DNA of 57,372 bases. Origin: Photobacterium marinum (GTDB lineage Bacteria > Pseudomonadota > Gammaproteobacteria > Enterobacterales > Vibrionaceae). The stretch spans positions 1-57,372 of the forward strand of contig NZ_AMZO01000029.1 of NCBI RefSeq assembly GCF_000331515.1. The letters are read 5' to 3'. Below are positions 1-8,665 of the stretch, one piece after another. A program made the position numbers and the translations under genes. A model generated the notes under the pieces. It saw only the letters and a list, made by a program, of their open reading frames with translations, did no database searches and was not told the origin of the DNA. Each line of letters opens with the position of its first letter. Position 1 is the first letter of the stretch.

Positions 1-168
1 TTATAGCTCTAATTGACAGAGCAGCGGCTCCACCTGATACCAGAAATAGCCGTATTGGAGGATAGCTTCACCCTTACCGCCCTCGACGCCGCCTATAAAA
101 ACGCAGAGGTTTTTGTATTTGAAGTAATGCAGGGTAGCAGGACTGCCTACTGCTTGAAGGCTGTCCTG
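1..168 (-). pseudogene. Open-frame remnant at left edge, no start codon
   Basis: Reading the minus strand from 168 down to the TAA at 1-3 gives about 55 sense codons. The in-frame codon just upstream (169-171) is a TGA stop. No ATG, GTG or TTG lies near the 5' end of this frame. The translation is rich in Gly, Tyr and Phe and ends in QVEPLLCQLEL, which looks protein-like, but I recognise no family. It may be the 3' end of a gene whose 5' part was deleted or frameshifted, or chance open frame. Confidence is low. Confidence 0.25.
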
Positions 169-177
169 TCATAGTCA

Positions 178-513
178 TCAGTACTTAACGCATTTCACGC
201 TATCCGGGCGGCAGAAAATATCGTCTTGAGCATCATTACAACCCTCAACTGCTTCGGTGACAGCTCGTCCTCGGCTTGATGACCTTCCGATATATTTGTT
301 ACCAAATGCACTTATATGGCATTGATACATATGATCACCACCTGTTTGAAATTCATCACTTTCGTCGATTTGTTGCTGTAAGTGATGTACTTGTTTTGTC
401 AGTATACGAACTCGGTGTTCAAGTCTGGCTATTCTGTTTTCATATTGCTCTTGATTGGCGGCAAGGCTCTGTGTTGTAAACAAAAGCATGGATACTAGGA
501 CTATTTTCTTCAT
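178..513 (-). CDS. Small secreted coiled-coil protein, unknown function
   Basis: A protein of 111 residues begins with a classical signal peptide (MKKIVLVSMLLFTTQSLA), so it is probably periplasmic or exported. Residues about 22-55 are charged and heptad-like (a short coiled coil). The C-terminal half carries three or four cysteines (YQCHIS, EGCND, IFCRP, KCVKY) that could form disulfides after export. I chose the ATG at 513; an in-frame TTG three codons upstream is possible but unnecessary. I do not recognise the family. It is a single gene with no operon partner in view, so no function is proposed. Confidence 0.7.
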   Translation of the reverse strand: MKKIVLVSMLLFTTQSLAANQEQYENRIARLEHRVRILTKQVHHLQQQIDESDEFQTGGDHMYQCHISAFGNKYIGRSSSRGRAVTEAVEGCNDAQDDIFCRPDSVKCVKY

Positions 514-849
514 AATACTCAAATAAACACTGTTTTATTTGGGTGTAGGTTATCAAATCTATATCTGATAACCAATAACCAGCTTAATACGGGAAGCTTT
601 TTCTCTCTGGTTTATTGCTGGTTAGGTTTGTTGAGTGTACTAGCGCTATTTGGCATTAAATACTGAAAGTGTGATCTTTCTCCAGAGGTCGCATTTTATA
701 TTCCCATCAAATGAATAGGGACCTAAATTGCAAATTTTGACTAAATTATTAGCCACTAGAGTCTATAAATCAGACAAAAATGGGTGGGTAATAGATAGTA
801 ACAGTGGTATCTTGTGGGCCTTGAAAATAAGTCACAATGTGGAGTAAAC
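514..849. other. Intergenic region, about 336 bp
   Basis: This AT-rich stretch separates two divergent genes and should hold both promoters. I see AT-rich hexamers such as TTGACT at 737-742 and TATAAA at 764-769, but their spacing (21 bp) is too long for a confident sigma-70 promoter. No RNA gene, repeat or clear operator is evident. Confidence 0.5.
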
Positions 850-1185
850 ATGCCTCATCTTCGTTTTCGTGCTGTAGAGTTTGATACAGTAAAATCACTG
901 TCAACAGCATTAGTGGATGATCTTCAGCCTTTAATGGCTTGTCCTCGCGAAGATTTTACTGTCGAACATATTTCTACAACCTTCATTTTTGATGGTGACG
1001 TTTCCGATGCTTACCCGTTTGTTGAAGTACTTTGGTTTGATCGCGGTCAGGAAGTTCAGGATCAGGTGGCAAGGAAGATCACAGAAGCCGTGCGTGGTGC
1101 GCTGGAAGAGCCAGAGCAGGACGTTGCTGTTATTTTCACTGCTCTAAAGCCGCACGCCTATTACGATAACGGCGAGCACTATTAA
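850..1185 (+). CDS. DUF1904 family protein
   Basis: The 111-residue product starts MPHLRFRAV and matches my recollection of the DUF1904 family, small cytoplasmic proteins with a tautomerase-like (MIF) fold. The function is not established. The start at 850 is set by a GGAG ribosome binding site at 841-844; an in-frame GTG at 814 has no such site and would add a non-conserved leader. The gene is monocistronic or leads into yafD, 77 bp downstream. There is no signal peptide. Family assignment is from recognition of the pattern and could not be searched here. Confidence 0.75.
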   Translation: MPHLRFRAVEFDTVKSLSTALVDDLQPLMACPREDFTVEHISTTFIFDGDVSDAYPFVEVLWFDRGQEVQDQVARKITEAVRGALEEPEQDVAVIFTALKPHAYYDNGEHY

Positions 1186-1262
1186 TCGATCGCTTATTTA
1201 ACTGTTTATTGTTTATGGCAGCTCTTGCTAGGGGCTGCCTTGTTCCAAGAAAGGTAATTAAG

Positions 1263-2108
1263 ATGTCGCGTTATGCAAAAGTTGTTGCTGGATTGGGAGT
1301 TGTCGCAGGAGCGCTGGGAGCAGGAGCATTCAATTGGTCATTTGATGTCGCTGATGCTCCTGAAGTTAGTGCCAATGTGCTGGCACCACAATTTTCATAT
1401 CGCTGTATAGACAGTGATATCGCAATGCCTTTGGATAATGAGGGGGAGTTTACTGTTTCGGTATGGAACATCTATAAGCAGCAAAAGGAAAACTGGCGCA
1501 ATGCACTGGATCGGTTTACAAAAGGCAGTGAACTGGTTTTGCTTCAGGAAGCGAGCCTTAATCCGGACCTTCAGGATTATCTTGATGATTCTGAATGGAA
1601 AGTGCGAATGGCTAATGCGTTTAAGTTTATGAATACTCCGGCCGGAGTGATGAACTTATCCAGTGTGAATGCCAAAAAGACATGCGCTTATCTGGCCATG
1701 GAGCCTTGGATTCGCTTGCCGAAATCAGCGCTGATATCAGAGTTTGCTCTTTCTGATGGCAGCACTTTAGCTGTTGTAAATCTTCACGGTGTGAATTTTG
1801 TTTTTGGCCTGGAAGAGTATGAAGAACAGCTAAAAAGCCTTAAATTAGTATTGGATCGCCATAATGGCCCGATCATTTTGGCTGGTGACTTTAATACCTG
1901 GCGACAGGCTAGGATGGATGTCGTTAATCGCTTTGCGGAAAGTCTGGGATTGCGTGATGTGCAGTTGCGTGAAGATCAGCGCGTGAAGATTCTAGGTAAG
2001 CCACTGGATCATATTTATTACCGCGGGTTGGATTTAGTGATTGCCGAGGCACCGAAAACCGATGCCTCAGATCATAACCCGATTATTGCTAGCTTTAGGC
2101 TGCAATAA
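1263..2108 (+). CDS. yafD: Endonuclease/exonuclease/phosphatase family protein, YafD type
   Basis: This 281-residue protein carries the EEP-superfamily hallmarks in order: VWNIYKQQ near the start of the domain, the metal-binding Glu in LLQEA, the NLHGVNF segment, LAGDFNTW with the catalytic Asp-Asn, and DASDHNPI at the C-terminus. The pattern matches E. coli YafD, whose substrate is not firmly known. The N-terminus has a hydrophobic stretch (VVAGLGVVAGALGAGAF) that may be a membrane anchor or signal. Start at ATG 1263 follows AAGG at about 1250; an upstream in-frame ATG at 1209 lacks support. Its stop overlaps the convergent Yip1-family gene by 14 bp. In E. coli yafD also lies close to mltD. 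Confidence 0.88.
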   Translation: MSRYAKVVAGLGVVAGALGAGAFNWSFDVADAPEVSANVLAPQFSYRCIDSDIAMPLDNEGEFTVSVWNIYKQQKENWRNALDRFTKGSELVLLQEASLNPDLQDYLDDSEWKVRMANAFKFMNTPAGVMNLSSVNAKKTCAYLAMEPWIRLPKSALISEFALSDGSTLAVVNLHGVNFVFGLEEYEEQLKSLKLVLDRHNGPIILAGDFNTWRQARMDVVNRFAESLGLRDVQLREDQRVKILGKPLDHIYYRGLDLVIAEAPKTDASDHNPIIASFRLQ

Positions 2109-2784
2109 TCATCAGCGGCCAGACAACCAAAACCAACAGCCATGGCAAGGTGGCAATAATGATCGCTTTAGCGCGGTTAAAGTCGGTCCATGCGCCAACA
2201 ACGGCATATGTCAAAGCAATATACCAAGGTGCTAGTAGCGGAATTGTGCTACTAAAAGCAGCCCAAGGATTGTTTAGCGGAAGCTTAAGCAGGCCATTAA
2301 GGCTGTTCAGATCCGCTGCATTTGGCATGATGTTGCTGTCATTGAACATAACATTGATGTAGCTGGCAAAGTCACCAATCAGAGCTGGCAGCATGATAAA
2401 GCAAGCTGCGGCCAGCCATTTACCAAAACTGTGCTGGTAGGTGTTGGCTTTCGTTGCCAGGTTCAGCCACAGTGCCAGCACAAAGATACATACGGTACGA
2501 CCGGTAATATCACTGAACACTTCACCGGCTAGCAGAACTTCCTTGCTTAGCCAGGATTCCTCAACCTGATGACCAATTTGCGTGAACTGGCTCATCAACT
2601 CCTGCTGCAACCAGATCATATCTACATTGTTAAAATAAGCACCCCAAAGGAAAAATGGCCCAAGGATGACAAGCAAGTAGGGCAATATTGCCCATTTAGG
2701 GCGTTCGTGTACGGCTGCAAAGCAGTCGATAGGGGAGCGGAATGCATCGAATACCGCGACGAACGGGTTTTTAGAAGGCGTCAT
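2095..2784 (-). CDS. Yip1-family integral membrane protein
   Basis: The 229-residue product has about five hydrophobic segments and an opening typical of bacterial Yip1/DUF1282 proteins (FRSPIDCFAAVHERPKW, then a first membrane span). Role is unknown; these are inner-membrane proteins. Its ATG overlaps the mltD stop in an ATGA junction (2781-2784), so it is probably translationally coupled to mltD. Its 3' end overlaps the convergent yafD by 14 bp, which leaves no room for a terminator between them. Family assignment is moderate; the membrane nature is plain from the sequence. Confidence 0.8.
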   Translation of the reverse strand: MTPSKNPFVAVFDAFRSPIDCFAAVHERPKWAILPYLLVILGPFFLWGAYFNNVDMIWLQQELMSQFTQIGHQVEESWLSKEVLLAGEVFSDITGRTVCIFVLALWLNLATKANTYQHSFGKWLAAACFIMLPALIGDFASYINVMFNDSNIMPNAADLNSLNGLLKLPLNNPWAAFSSTIPLLAPWYIALTYAVVGAWTDFNRAKAIIIATLPWLLVLVVWPLMIIAA

Positions 2785-4361
2785 ACACTTACCTTAGTGA
2801 CATCAACATACAGTTTCAGTTTCTGGCCTGGTTGAAGATATTTCCGGCCGTTGATTTGATTCCATTTCACAACATCTGACACTTTAACTTTATAGCGTTT
2901 GGCGATTGTGCTGAGGTTATCCCCCGCGCGTACTTCGTAGTAAACGGTGCGGATTACACCACCACTCTTGCTGTCTTTCCAAAGCGTCAGCTTCTGACCC
3001 TGACGAAGCGGCTTCTTCTTGCTGATGCCGTTCCATTTTGTAATTTGGTCAATTGAGACTTTCTGGCTACGGGCAATTTTCCATAGGCTGTCACCCGGCT
3101 GGACCTGATAAATAATGCGGTAGCCACCGCCATGATTCTGCTGAGTGCGGGCTGCCAGACGTGCCGAGATGGTTTCGCCGTCTTTCATCGCGACTGGGAT
3201 CAGGATATGGCGGCCAACACGGATATTGGTTCCAGTCATATTGTTTGCTTGTTGGATCTGCTTGACCGTTGTCTGGTGCTTTTGAGCAAGTACTCCCAAG
3301 GTGTCGCCCGATTTCACTTTATAGCGAACAACCTTCATGCCCTGACGACCATTTTTTTCAAACTCACTGCTGAAGCGATTGGCTTTATCGACAGGCAGAA
3401 GCAAGTGGTTTGGGCCATCTGGAGCGGTTGCCCAATGGTTATAGGCAGGGTTAAGGCTTTGCAAATCTTTCAGCTTCATACCTGCATAGTTGGCAGCCAT
3501 AGCCAGGTCCATCTGAGTTCCTGGCTTGATGACGGTAACAGCTGGCTTGTTAGCAATGACAGGTACCGAGATCCCGTATTTTTTCTGGTTCTTGATGACG
3601 TCGGCAACGGCCAGCAGTTTTGGCACATAACCGTCAGTTTCTTTTGGCAGGTCTAGTGACCAGAAATCGGTTGGCTTTCCGGCCTGTTTATTGTGACGGA
3701 TAGCTCGGAAGACACGACCTTCACCAGTGTTATAGGCGGCAAGAGCGTGAAGCCAGTTGCCATCAAATTTACGGTTCAGGTATTCCAGTAGGTCCAATGC
3801 TGCCTGGGTGGATTCTACGACATCGCGACGGCCGTCATACCACCAGTTTTGCTCTAGTCCGAAGCGGCGGCCGGTATCTGGAATGATTTGCCATAAGCCG
3901 GCAGCACGGCCATGGGAATAGGCAAACTGGTCAAATGAACTTTCTACGATAGGCAGGAGTGCAAGCTCCAGAGGCAGGCCGCGCTTTTCAACTTCTTCAG
4001 TGATGTAATAAAGAAAAGGCTCTGCACGTTGGGCGACAGTTTTCAGGTGGCCCGGATAGCGTAGGTACCAATTTCGGTAGTGCTGTATGCGCTTGTTATC
4101 CGGAATTTCGGCAGTCAGCTGCATGCTGATACGTTGCCACAAATCTTCCTGTTCTTGTGGAGTAGGAACTTTTACCGGTTCAATAACGACAGGTTCAGCT
4201 TTTTTTACAGGTACAGCAGCTGGTGTTTCAGCCTGTACCTGAACTGGTGTGTCGTTATCGTTCGGTGTTGTGTTTGTCTGTTCTTCTACTGTTTTTGTCG
4301 TATTTGTAATTTGGCAACCGGCCAGTAATAGCGCGCCTGCTAAAAAAAATCGGGATTTCAT
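2781..4361 (-). CDS. mltD: Membrane-bound lytic murein transglycosylase D
   Basis: MltD cleaves the MurNAc-GlcNAc bond of peptidoglycan with formation of 1,6-anhydroMurNAc, acting from the outer membrane. The 526-residue sequence starts with a lipoprotein signal and lipobox (LLLAGC, Cys16). The SLT domain follows at about residues 100-250, with the catalytic Glu in LLPIVESSFD and the conserved GLWQIIPDTGRRFGL segment. Three LysM repeats fill the C-terminus (about residues 345-390, 415-460, 475-520), each with a V..GDxL start and a final GQKL or GRHI turn, for glycan binding. The gene sits downstream of gloB on the same strand and is coupled to the Yip1 gene. Confidence 0.97.
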   Translation of the reverse strand: MKSRFFLAGALLLAGCQITNTTKTVEEQTNTTPNDNDTPVQVQAETPAAVPVKKAEPVVIEPVKVPTPQEQEDLWQRISMQLTAEIPDNKRIQHYRNWYLRYPGHLKTVAQRAEPFLYYITEEVEKRGLPLELALLPIVESSFDQFAYSHGRAAGLWQIIPDTGRRFGLEQNWWYDGRRDVVESTQAALDLLEYLNRKFDGNWLHALAAYNTGEGRVFRAIRHNKQAGKPTDFWSLDLPKETDGYVPKLLAVADVIKNQKKYGISVPVIANKPAVTVIKPGTQMDLAMAANYAGMKLKDLQSLNPAYNHWATAPDGPNHLLLPVDKANRFSSEFEKNGRQGMKVVRYKVKSGDTLGVLAQKHQTTVKQIQQANNMTGTNIRVGRHILIPVAMKDGETISARLAARTQQNHGGGYRIIYQVQPGDSLWKIARSQKVSIDQITKWNGISKKKPLRQGQKLTLWKDSKSGGVIRTVYYEVRAGDNLSTIAKRYKVKVSDVVKWNQINGRKYLQPGQKLKLYVDVTKVSV

Positions 4362-4431
4362 GAAACCTGCCTAAAGCCAAAATAGTTGGTGATGATACTT
4401 TCCCAACTACCTTGGACACAAGTGACGCAGG

Positions 4432-5190
4432 TCAAAATTCGTCTTTCCAGCGGCGAAGTGCTGCGAAGGTTTCGATATCGCTTTCGTCAAATGCTTTATC
4501 TGCCACTGATTTTTTGATGCTGGCCTGATCGCAACGCAAGAAAGGATTTATTAACTTTTCCTGTCCCAGCGTTGAAGGAATGGTGCTGATCCCCTGAGCG
4601 CGAAGGCGACTGACTTCTTCACGATAGCGTTGTAGGTGCGGGTTGTTCTGTTCAGCTACGAGGGCAAAGGCAAGGTTGCTACTGGTATATTCGTGGGCGC
4701 AGTAGACCTCGGTCTCATCGGGTAAGGCTGCAATTTTTTGCAATGATGAATACATTTGGGCCGGTGTTCCTTCAAAAACGCGTCCGCAGCCGGCGGAAAA
4801 CAGGGTATCACCACAGAACAGTTTTTCGTCGCCGACATAAGCGACATGACCCAGGGTATGGCCTGGTACACTGATTACCATGAAACGCTCGTCGAAAATT
4901 TCCACCTGATCGCCGTCATCGACTGTCTGGGTAACTCCCGGGATTGGCTCTGCTGTCGGAGCGACAACATTGATTTGCGGATATTTGCGTTTAAGCTCAC
5001 TGATCCCACCAATGTGATCGTGGTGATGGTGAGTAATAAGAATAGCGTCAAGCGTCAGTTGCTCTTCTTCTAACACCTTGATTACTGGTGCTGCATCACC
5101 GGGATCGACGACCACACAGCGTTTATCGGGACTGTGAATCAACCAGATGTAATTGTCGTTAAATGCAGGTATGCTTTTTACTGTAAGCAT
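4432..5190 (-). CDS. gloB: Hydroxyacylglutathione hydrolase (glyoxalase II)
   Basis: GloB hydrolyses S-D-lactoylglutathione to D-lactate and glutathione, the second step of methylglyoxal detoxification in the cytoplasm. The 252-residue protein shows the metallo-beta-lactamase zinc motif THHHHDH, then GHTLGH, the [13 protein letters not shown] metal-bridging Asp segment, and CAHEYT. Start at ATG 5190 ([14 protein letters not shown]) fits the family and has GGAG about 10 bases upstream; a longer frame upstream overlaps yafS and is not conserved. It is divergent from yafS with only about 40 bp between them, so the promoters overlap. Order mltD-gloB-yafS-rnhA-dnaQ is as in E. coli. Confidence 0.96.
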   Translation of the reverse strand: MLTVKSIPAFNDNYIWLIHSPDKRCVVVDPGDAAPVIKVLEEEQLTLDAILITHHHHDHIGGISELKRKYPQINVVAPTAEPIPGVTQTVDDGDQVEIFDERFMVISVPGHTLGHVAYVGDEKLFCGDTLFSAGCGRVFEGTPAQMYSSLQKIAALPDETEVYCAHEYTSSNLAFALVAEQNNPHLQRYREEVSRLRAQGISTIPSTLGQEKLINPFLRCDQASIKKSVADKAFDESDIETFAALRRWKDEF

Positions 5191-5230
5191 GTAATTTGTC
5201 TCCAGCCTTTGAGGTGTTGAGCCATAACTT

Positions 5231-5974
5231 ATGAAGCCAGCCCGCACATTAAGAGATATCGAACCGCCACATTCCTGGTCGCAAGTCGTCAATGGGGCAT
5301 GGGCAGCGGAGCTGCTGCAGGCTCGGTTTGACGAATGGTGGCCTAAACTTTTTGGCTACCACATGTTAAAGCTGGGTGGCTTAAGTTGTGAGATAGCCAG
5401 CGGCCATTGTAACATCCAGCATCAGATTTGTATCGACAACTTCAATCCTCTGCATAATGTCGTTGCTGATCCATTTGCCTTGCCTTTTATAGAAAAATCG
5501 TTTGATGCCTGTGTATTGGCACACCAGCTTGATTATTGCTCTGACCCTCATCGTCTGTTGCGCGAAGTTGATCGGGTAACAGTTGATGACGGCTACATGC
5601 TGATCAGCGGGAATAATCCGGTCAGCCTTCTTGGGATGCGAGGGATGTTGCCCTGGAACCGAAAACGCTATCCGTGGAATGGGCGAATGTTTATGCCAAT
5701 GCGGGTAAAGGACTGGCTTGGAGTTCTGAATTATGAAGTAGTGTTCCATGAGAACTTTGCCGTGCTACCGGCGACACGCCACCAGGCTTGTCTGGCTTGG
5801 GCTGAGAGTCTTTTGCAGGATCCCTGTTCGTCGGTTAGCAGTATGTACTTGATTGTTGCTCGCAAGCGAACTTTCCCGCTAAAACCGATAAAGCCGACCT
5901 GGAAGCTACGGCGTCAGCTTACACCGCTAGGAGTAAACTGCCGGACGAAAGCCAGCCAACGAGTAAAGAGTTAA
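5231..5974 (+). CDS. yafS: Class I SAM-dependent methyltransferase, YafS type
   Basis: The 247-residue protein matches the E. coli YafS pattern: KPAR start, FGYHMLKLG, then [20 protein letters not shown] (methyltransferase-11 motif), [12 protein letters not shown], and [13 protein letters not shown]. The usual glycine-rich motif I is degenerate ([12 protein letters not shown]), as in YafS, so SAM binding is by family inference. The substrate is unknown. It is divergent from gloB and convergent with rnhA. The C-terminal 40 residues are basic. Confidence 0.88.
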   Translation: MKPARTLRDIEPPHSWSQVVNGAWAAELLQARFDEWWPKLFGYHMLKLGGLSCEIASGHCNIQHQICIDNFNPLHNVVADPFALPFIEKSFDACVLAHQLDYCSDPHRLLREVDRVTVDDGYMLISGNNPVSLLGMRGMLPWNRKRYPWNGRMFMPMRVKDWLGVLNYEVVFHENFAVLPATRHQACLAWAESLLQDPCSSVSSMYLIVARKRTFPLKPIKPTWKLRRQLTPLGVNCRTKASQRVKS

Positions 5975-6013
5975 ACTGGCAATATTGTTTGCTTTTGGGG
6001 CTAGTGTGGTGAA

Positions 6014-6475
6014 TCAGGCCTGGTAGCCGGTGTCGTCTTTGGACGGGGATTCCGCTGCGGTACGGGCAAGCTCATCACAGCGCTCGTTTTCAGGATGACC
6101 GGCGTGTCCTTTAACCCAGTGCCAAGTAATGTGGTGGCGTTGGGCCTCGTCATCCAGGCGCTGCCAGAGATCGGCATTTTTGACCGGTTTTTTATCGGCG
6201 GTTTTCCAGCCGCGTTTTTTCCAGTTATGGATCCACTGGGTGATCCCCTGACGGACATACTGGCTGTCTGTGGTGAGATCAACCTGGCAGGGCTCTTTCA
6301 AGCTTGATAGGCCGACAATGGCTGCCAGCAACTCCATTCGGTTGTTGGTGGTCATGAAAAAGCCGTCACTAAGTTCTTTTTCATGCTGCTTGTAGCGCAA
6401 AACTGTTCCATATCCGCCCGGACCCGGGTTACCGAGGCAGGAACCGTCGGTGAAAATTTCTACCTGCTTAGTCAT
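6014..6475 (-). CDS. rnhA: Ribonuclease HI
   Basis: RNase HI degrades the RNA strand of RNA-DNA hybrids. The 153-residue product contains the four catalytic acids in place: Asp in [16 protein letters not shown], Glu in TNNRMELLA, Asp in LTTDSQYV, and Asp in NERCDELAR, plus the basic handle region [16 protein letters not shown]. Length equals the family norm (about 155). Start ATG at 6475 (MTKQVEIF) is the conserved one; a longer open frame upstream runs antisense into dnaQ and is not real. It is divergent from dnaQ with 51 bp between the start codons, the same head-to-head arrangement known in E. coli. Confidence 0.97.
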   Translation of the reverse strand: MTKQVEIFTDGSCLGNPGPGGYGTVLRYKQHEKELSDGFFMTTNNRMELLAAIVGLSSLKEPCQVDLTTDSQYVRQGITQWIHNWKKRGWKTADKKPVKNADLWQRLDDEAQRHHITWHWVKGHAGHPENERCDELARTAAESPSKDDTGYQA

Positions 6476-6526
6476 ATTTGGTAGTATTCGTTTTAGGAAA
6501 AAACTTAGTCTGACACAATCGCTACT

Positions 6527-7258
6527 ATGAAAGCCACTAACGAACGCATAATTGTATTCGATACCGAAACAACCGGTATGAATATGACCGGTCCTCATTA
6601 TGAAGGACACCGTATTATTGAAATCGGTGCGGTTGAGATCATCAACCGAAAGCTCACCGGTAACAGTTTCCACGTTTACATCAAGCCGGATCGGGAAATC
6701 GATCTGGAAGCGATTGATGTTCACGGTATTACTGACGAATTTTTGCAGGATAAGCCGACTTATGCCGACATCCATGAGGAATTCATGGAATTTATCCGCG
6801 GGGCCGAACTGGTCGCTCACAACGCGCCCTTCGATATCGGTTTTATGGATTACGAATTCAGGAAACTGGATCCGTCAATAGGTAAGACGGAAGACTTCTG
6901 CAAAGTAACCGATACCCTGGATATGGCAAAACGCCTGTTCCCGGGCAAACGTAACAACCTTGACGTACTTTGTTCCCGTTACGGTATTGATAACTCGCAC
7001 CGTACACTCCACGGAGCATTGCTCGATGCCGAGATTCTGGCTGATGTTTACCTGATGATGACAGGTGGCCAGACTTCCTTAGCACTGAGTTCTGGAGACA
7101 GTGAGGGTGACAGCGGTGCAGAAAGTACGATCCGACGCCTGGCTTCAGGAAGAAAAGCGCTAAAGATCATCCGGGCATCTGCCGATGAAATACAGGCGCA
7201 TGAAGCGCGTTTGGATCTTATTGAGAAAAAAGGTGACGTCACGATCTGGCGTCAATAG
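6527..7258 (+). CDS. dnaQ: DNA polymerase III epsilon subunit (proofreading exonuclease)
   Basis: DnaQ is the 3'-5' proofreading exonuclease of the replicative polymerase. The 243-residue protein has Exo I (VFDTETTG, Asp12 and Glu14), Exo II ([13 protein letters not shown]) and Exo III-epsilon ([18 protein letters not shown]) motifs. After about residue 185 comes a linker rich in Ser, Gly and Glu, then a C-terminal segment that in E. coli binds the alpha subunit. It is divergent from rnhA, and the next gene starts 7 bp downstream, so they probably form an operon. Confidence 0.97.
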   Translation: MKATNERIIVFDTETTGMNMTGPHYEGHRIIEIGAVEIINRKLTGNSFHVYIKPDREIDLEAIDVHGITDEFLQDKPTYADIHEEFMEFIRGAELVAHNAPFDIGFMDYEFRKLDPSIGKTEDFCKVTDTLDMAKRLFPGKRNNLDVLCSRYGIDNSHRTLHGALLDAEILADVYLMMTGGQTSLALSSGDSEGDSGAESTIRRLASGRKALKIIRASADEIQAHEARLDLIEKKGDVTIWRQ

Positions 7259-7265
7259 GTGTTAT

Positions 7266-8507
7266 ATGAAGCGGTTATTACTTCTGGTGATCTTGCTGCC
7301 AGTGCTGTCCTGGGCTCAGGACGGTACCACTATGTCGTGGCTGGATAACCGCTTTCGGGTTGATCCTACGGTCAATCAAGTCTCGTTTGTGGTCAAACGG
7401 GATAAAGACAGTCGATCTATTGTGTTGGTTCGCCCGGACGGGGTGAAGTATTACTCCTGGCGTCACCCGGAAAATGTCTCCTGGTATGACGAGCCGGGAA
7501 TGGACATTATTTCGATTGAAAAGCCGATGCCCGGTCCTTGGCAGGCTGTGGGAAAGGTGACCCCAAATAATCAGGTGGCGGTGCTGTCGGATTTGAAACT
7601 GGAAGTGTCTGATTTGCCTTCACGGCTTTATCAGTCTGAGACCCTCAAGTTTACCGCTCGATTGACTCAGAGCGGTAAGCTTCTGACCATGAGAGATTTT
7701 CTCGACCGGCTTAAGCTTTCAGTGGTGTTCTACGAATATGTTGAAGATATAGAAAGCCTACCGGTAGAAGCCCGCCCCGGACCAATAGTCATCGGTGAAT
7801 TTGCTGATGATGGACTGGATTTTGATGAGGTTCCGGGCGATGGGGTTTTCACTGTGGCATTGCAGATCAACATTATGCCGGGAAAATATCGCGTTAAGCT
7901 TAATTCCGGCAACGGGATTTTCCTGCGCACGGTTGAACAGCAGGTGCTGGTTTATCCGCCGCCGATGACGGCAAGTTTTATTCAGGGACGCAGCGCTAAT
8001 GAAGCGCACCAGGTGGTGGTAGAAAGTGAAGACGGTGCCTTGTTGCCGGGGTCTCTGGCTGCTCATATCGAGCAGGAAGATCCTGAAGGAAAGGTGATTA
8101 TCAGCCAGCAGCATGCTATGGCGGATGAAGCTGAAATGAAAGTCCGGTTGCCGAATGCTAAAGCGCCGGGGCGTTATGCCTGGTCTGGTTGGTTGTATGC
8201 AACGGACAATTTTGACAAACGTGAACTGATCTTCAAGTTACCGAAGAATCATTTTGCTGTTATGGCTGAGCTGCAGCTTGATCGAAACCTTGAAGAGTTC
8301 CGGGCTTATCAGGAAGAGAAAGAGCGGCAGGCAGAGTTAAAGCGCCTTGAAGCCGAAAAGCAGGCAGCCCGTTCTAAGACCTTAAAAATTATTATGGCGG
8401 TTAACTTGCTGGTGATTGTGCTGGTGGTTGTTGTAACCTTCTTATGGCGTAAAAGGAAGCTGAAGAAGGCATTGGAAGATAAGGCATTGGTTGTTCCGAC
8501 CTCATAA
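7266..8507 (+). CDS. TIGR03503-type membrane-anchored periplasmic protein, unknown function
   Basis: The 413-residue product has a signal peptide (MKRLLLLVILLPVLSWAQ), a long periplasmic region of beta-rich repeats, a charged helical stretch at about 345-375, and a C-terminal membrane span (IIMAVNLLVIVLVVVVTFLW) followed by a basic tail. It is therefore a type I membrane protein. It resembles the conserved hypothetical family TIGR03503 of Vibrio, Shewanella and Photobacterium; function is unknown. It starts 7 bp after dnaQ. Its original downstream terminator was split by the insertion sequence at 8560. Confidence 0.82.
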   Translation: MKRLLLLVILLPVLSWAQDGTTMSWLDNRFRVDPTVNQVSFVVKRDKDSRSIVLVRPDGVKYYSWRHPENVSWYDEPGMDIISIEKPMPGPWQAVGKVTPNNQVAVLSDLKLEVSDLPSRLYQSETLKFTARLTQSGKLLTMRDFLDRLKLSVVFYEYVEDIESLPVEARPGPIVIGEFADDGLDFDEVPGDGVFTVALQINIMPGKYRVKLNSGNGIFLRTVEQQVLVYPPPMTASFIQGRSANEAHQVVVESEDGALLPGSLAAHIEQEDPEGKVIISQQHAMADEAEMKVRLPNAKAPGRYAWSGWLYATDNFDKRELIFKLPKNHFAVMAELQLDRNLEEFRAYQEEKERQAELKRLEAEKQAARSKTLKIIMAVNLLVIVLVVVVTFLWRKRKLKKALEDKALVVPTS

Positions 8508-8550
8508 AACAAGCTATGTTGCTTGCATTGTAAGAAAAATAAAAAGGGAA

Positions 8551-8559
8551 GCCATTGGC
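8551..8559. repeat. Left copy of 9-bp target-site duplication
   Basis: The sequence GCCATTGGC here is repeated exactly at 9603-9611, immediately outside the two ends of the insertion sequence. Nine base pairs is the duplication length known for Tn5/IS50. Confidence 0.93.
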
Positions 8560-8578
8560 CTGTCTCTTATACACAAGT
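8560..8578 (+). repeat. Outside-end-like terminus of the IS
   Basis: This 19-bp end differs from the Tn5 outside end only at position 4 (T instead of A). It is the transposase binding and cleavage site upstream of the transposase gene, so it is expected to be functional if a matching transposase is present. Confidence 0.9.
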
Positions 8579-8608
8579 CCCCCGCCTCATGGAGGGGGAC
8601 TTTTTTTT
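8575..8608 (+). terminator. Strong intrinsic terminator just inside the IS left end
   Basis: AAGTCCCCC at 8575-8583 pairs with GGGGGACTT at 8594-8602, and the T run continues to eight Ts (8601-8608). It lies between the left end and the transposase start and would stop transcripts entering from the upstream TIGR03503 gene. It therefore shields the transposase from read-through and stands in for the host terminator that the insertion split. Confidence 0.9.
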
Positions 8609-8665
8609 GAACTCTTTTTCTGTATTGCGATCCGATCTTACACAATATGAGTAAAGGTCATCATC

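Noticed and set aside
737..769. Sigma-70 promoter before the DUF1904 gene
   Set aside because: TTGACT and TATAAA are present but 21 bp apart, outside the usual 16-18.
3132..3656. Open frame antisense to mltD (174 codons)
   Set aside because: It lies fully inside mltD with no family features; typical antisense shadow.
6476..6820. N-terminal extension of rnhA
   Set aside because: It would run through dnaQ on the other strand; RNase HI normally starts at MTKQVEIF and length fits without it.
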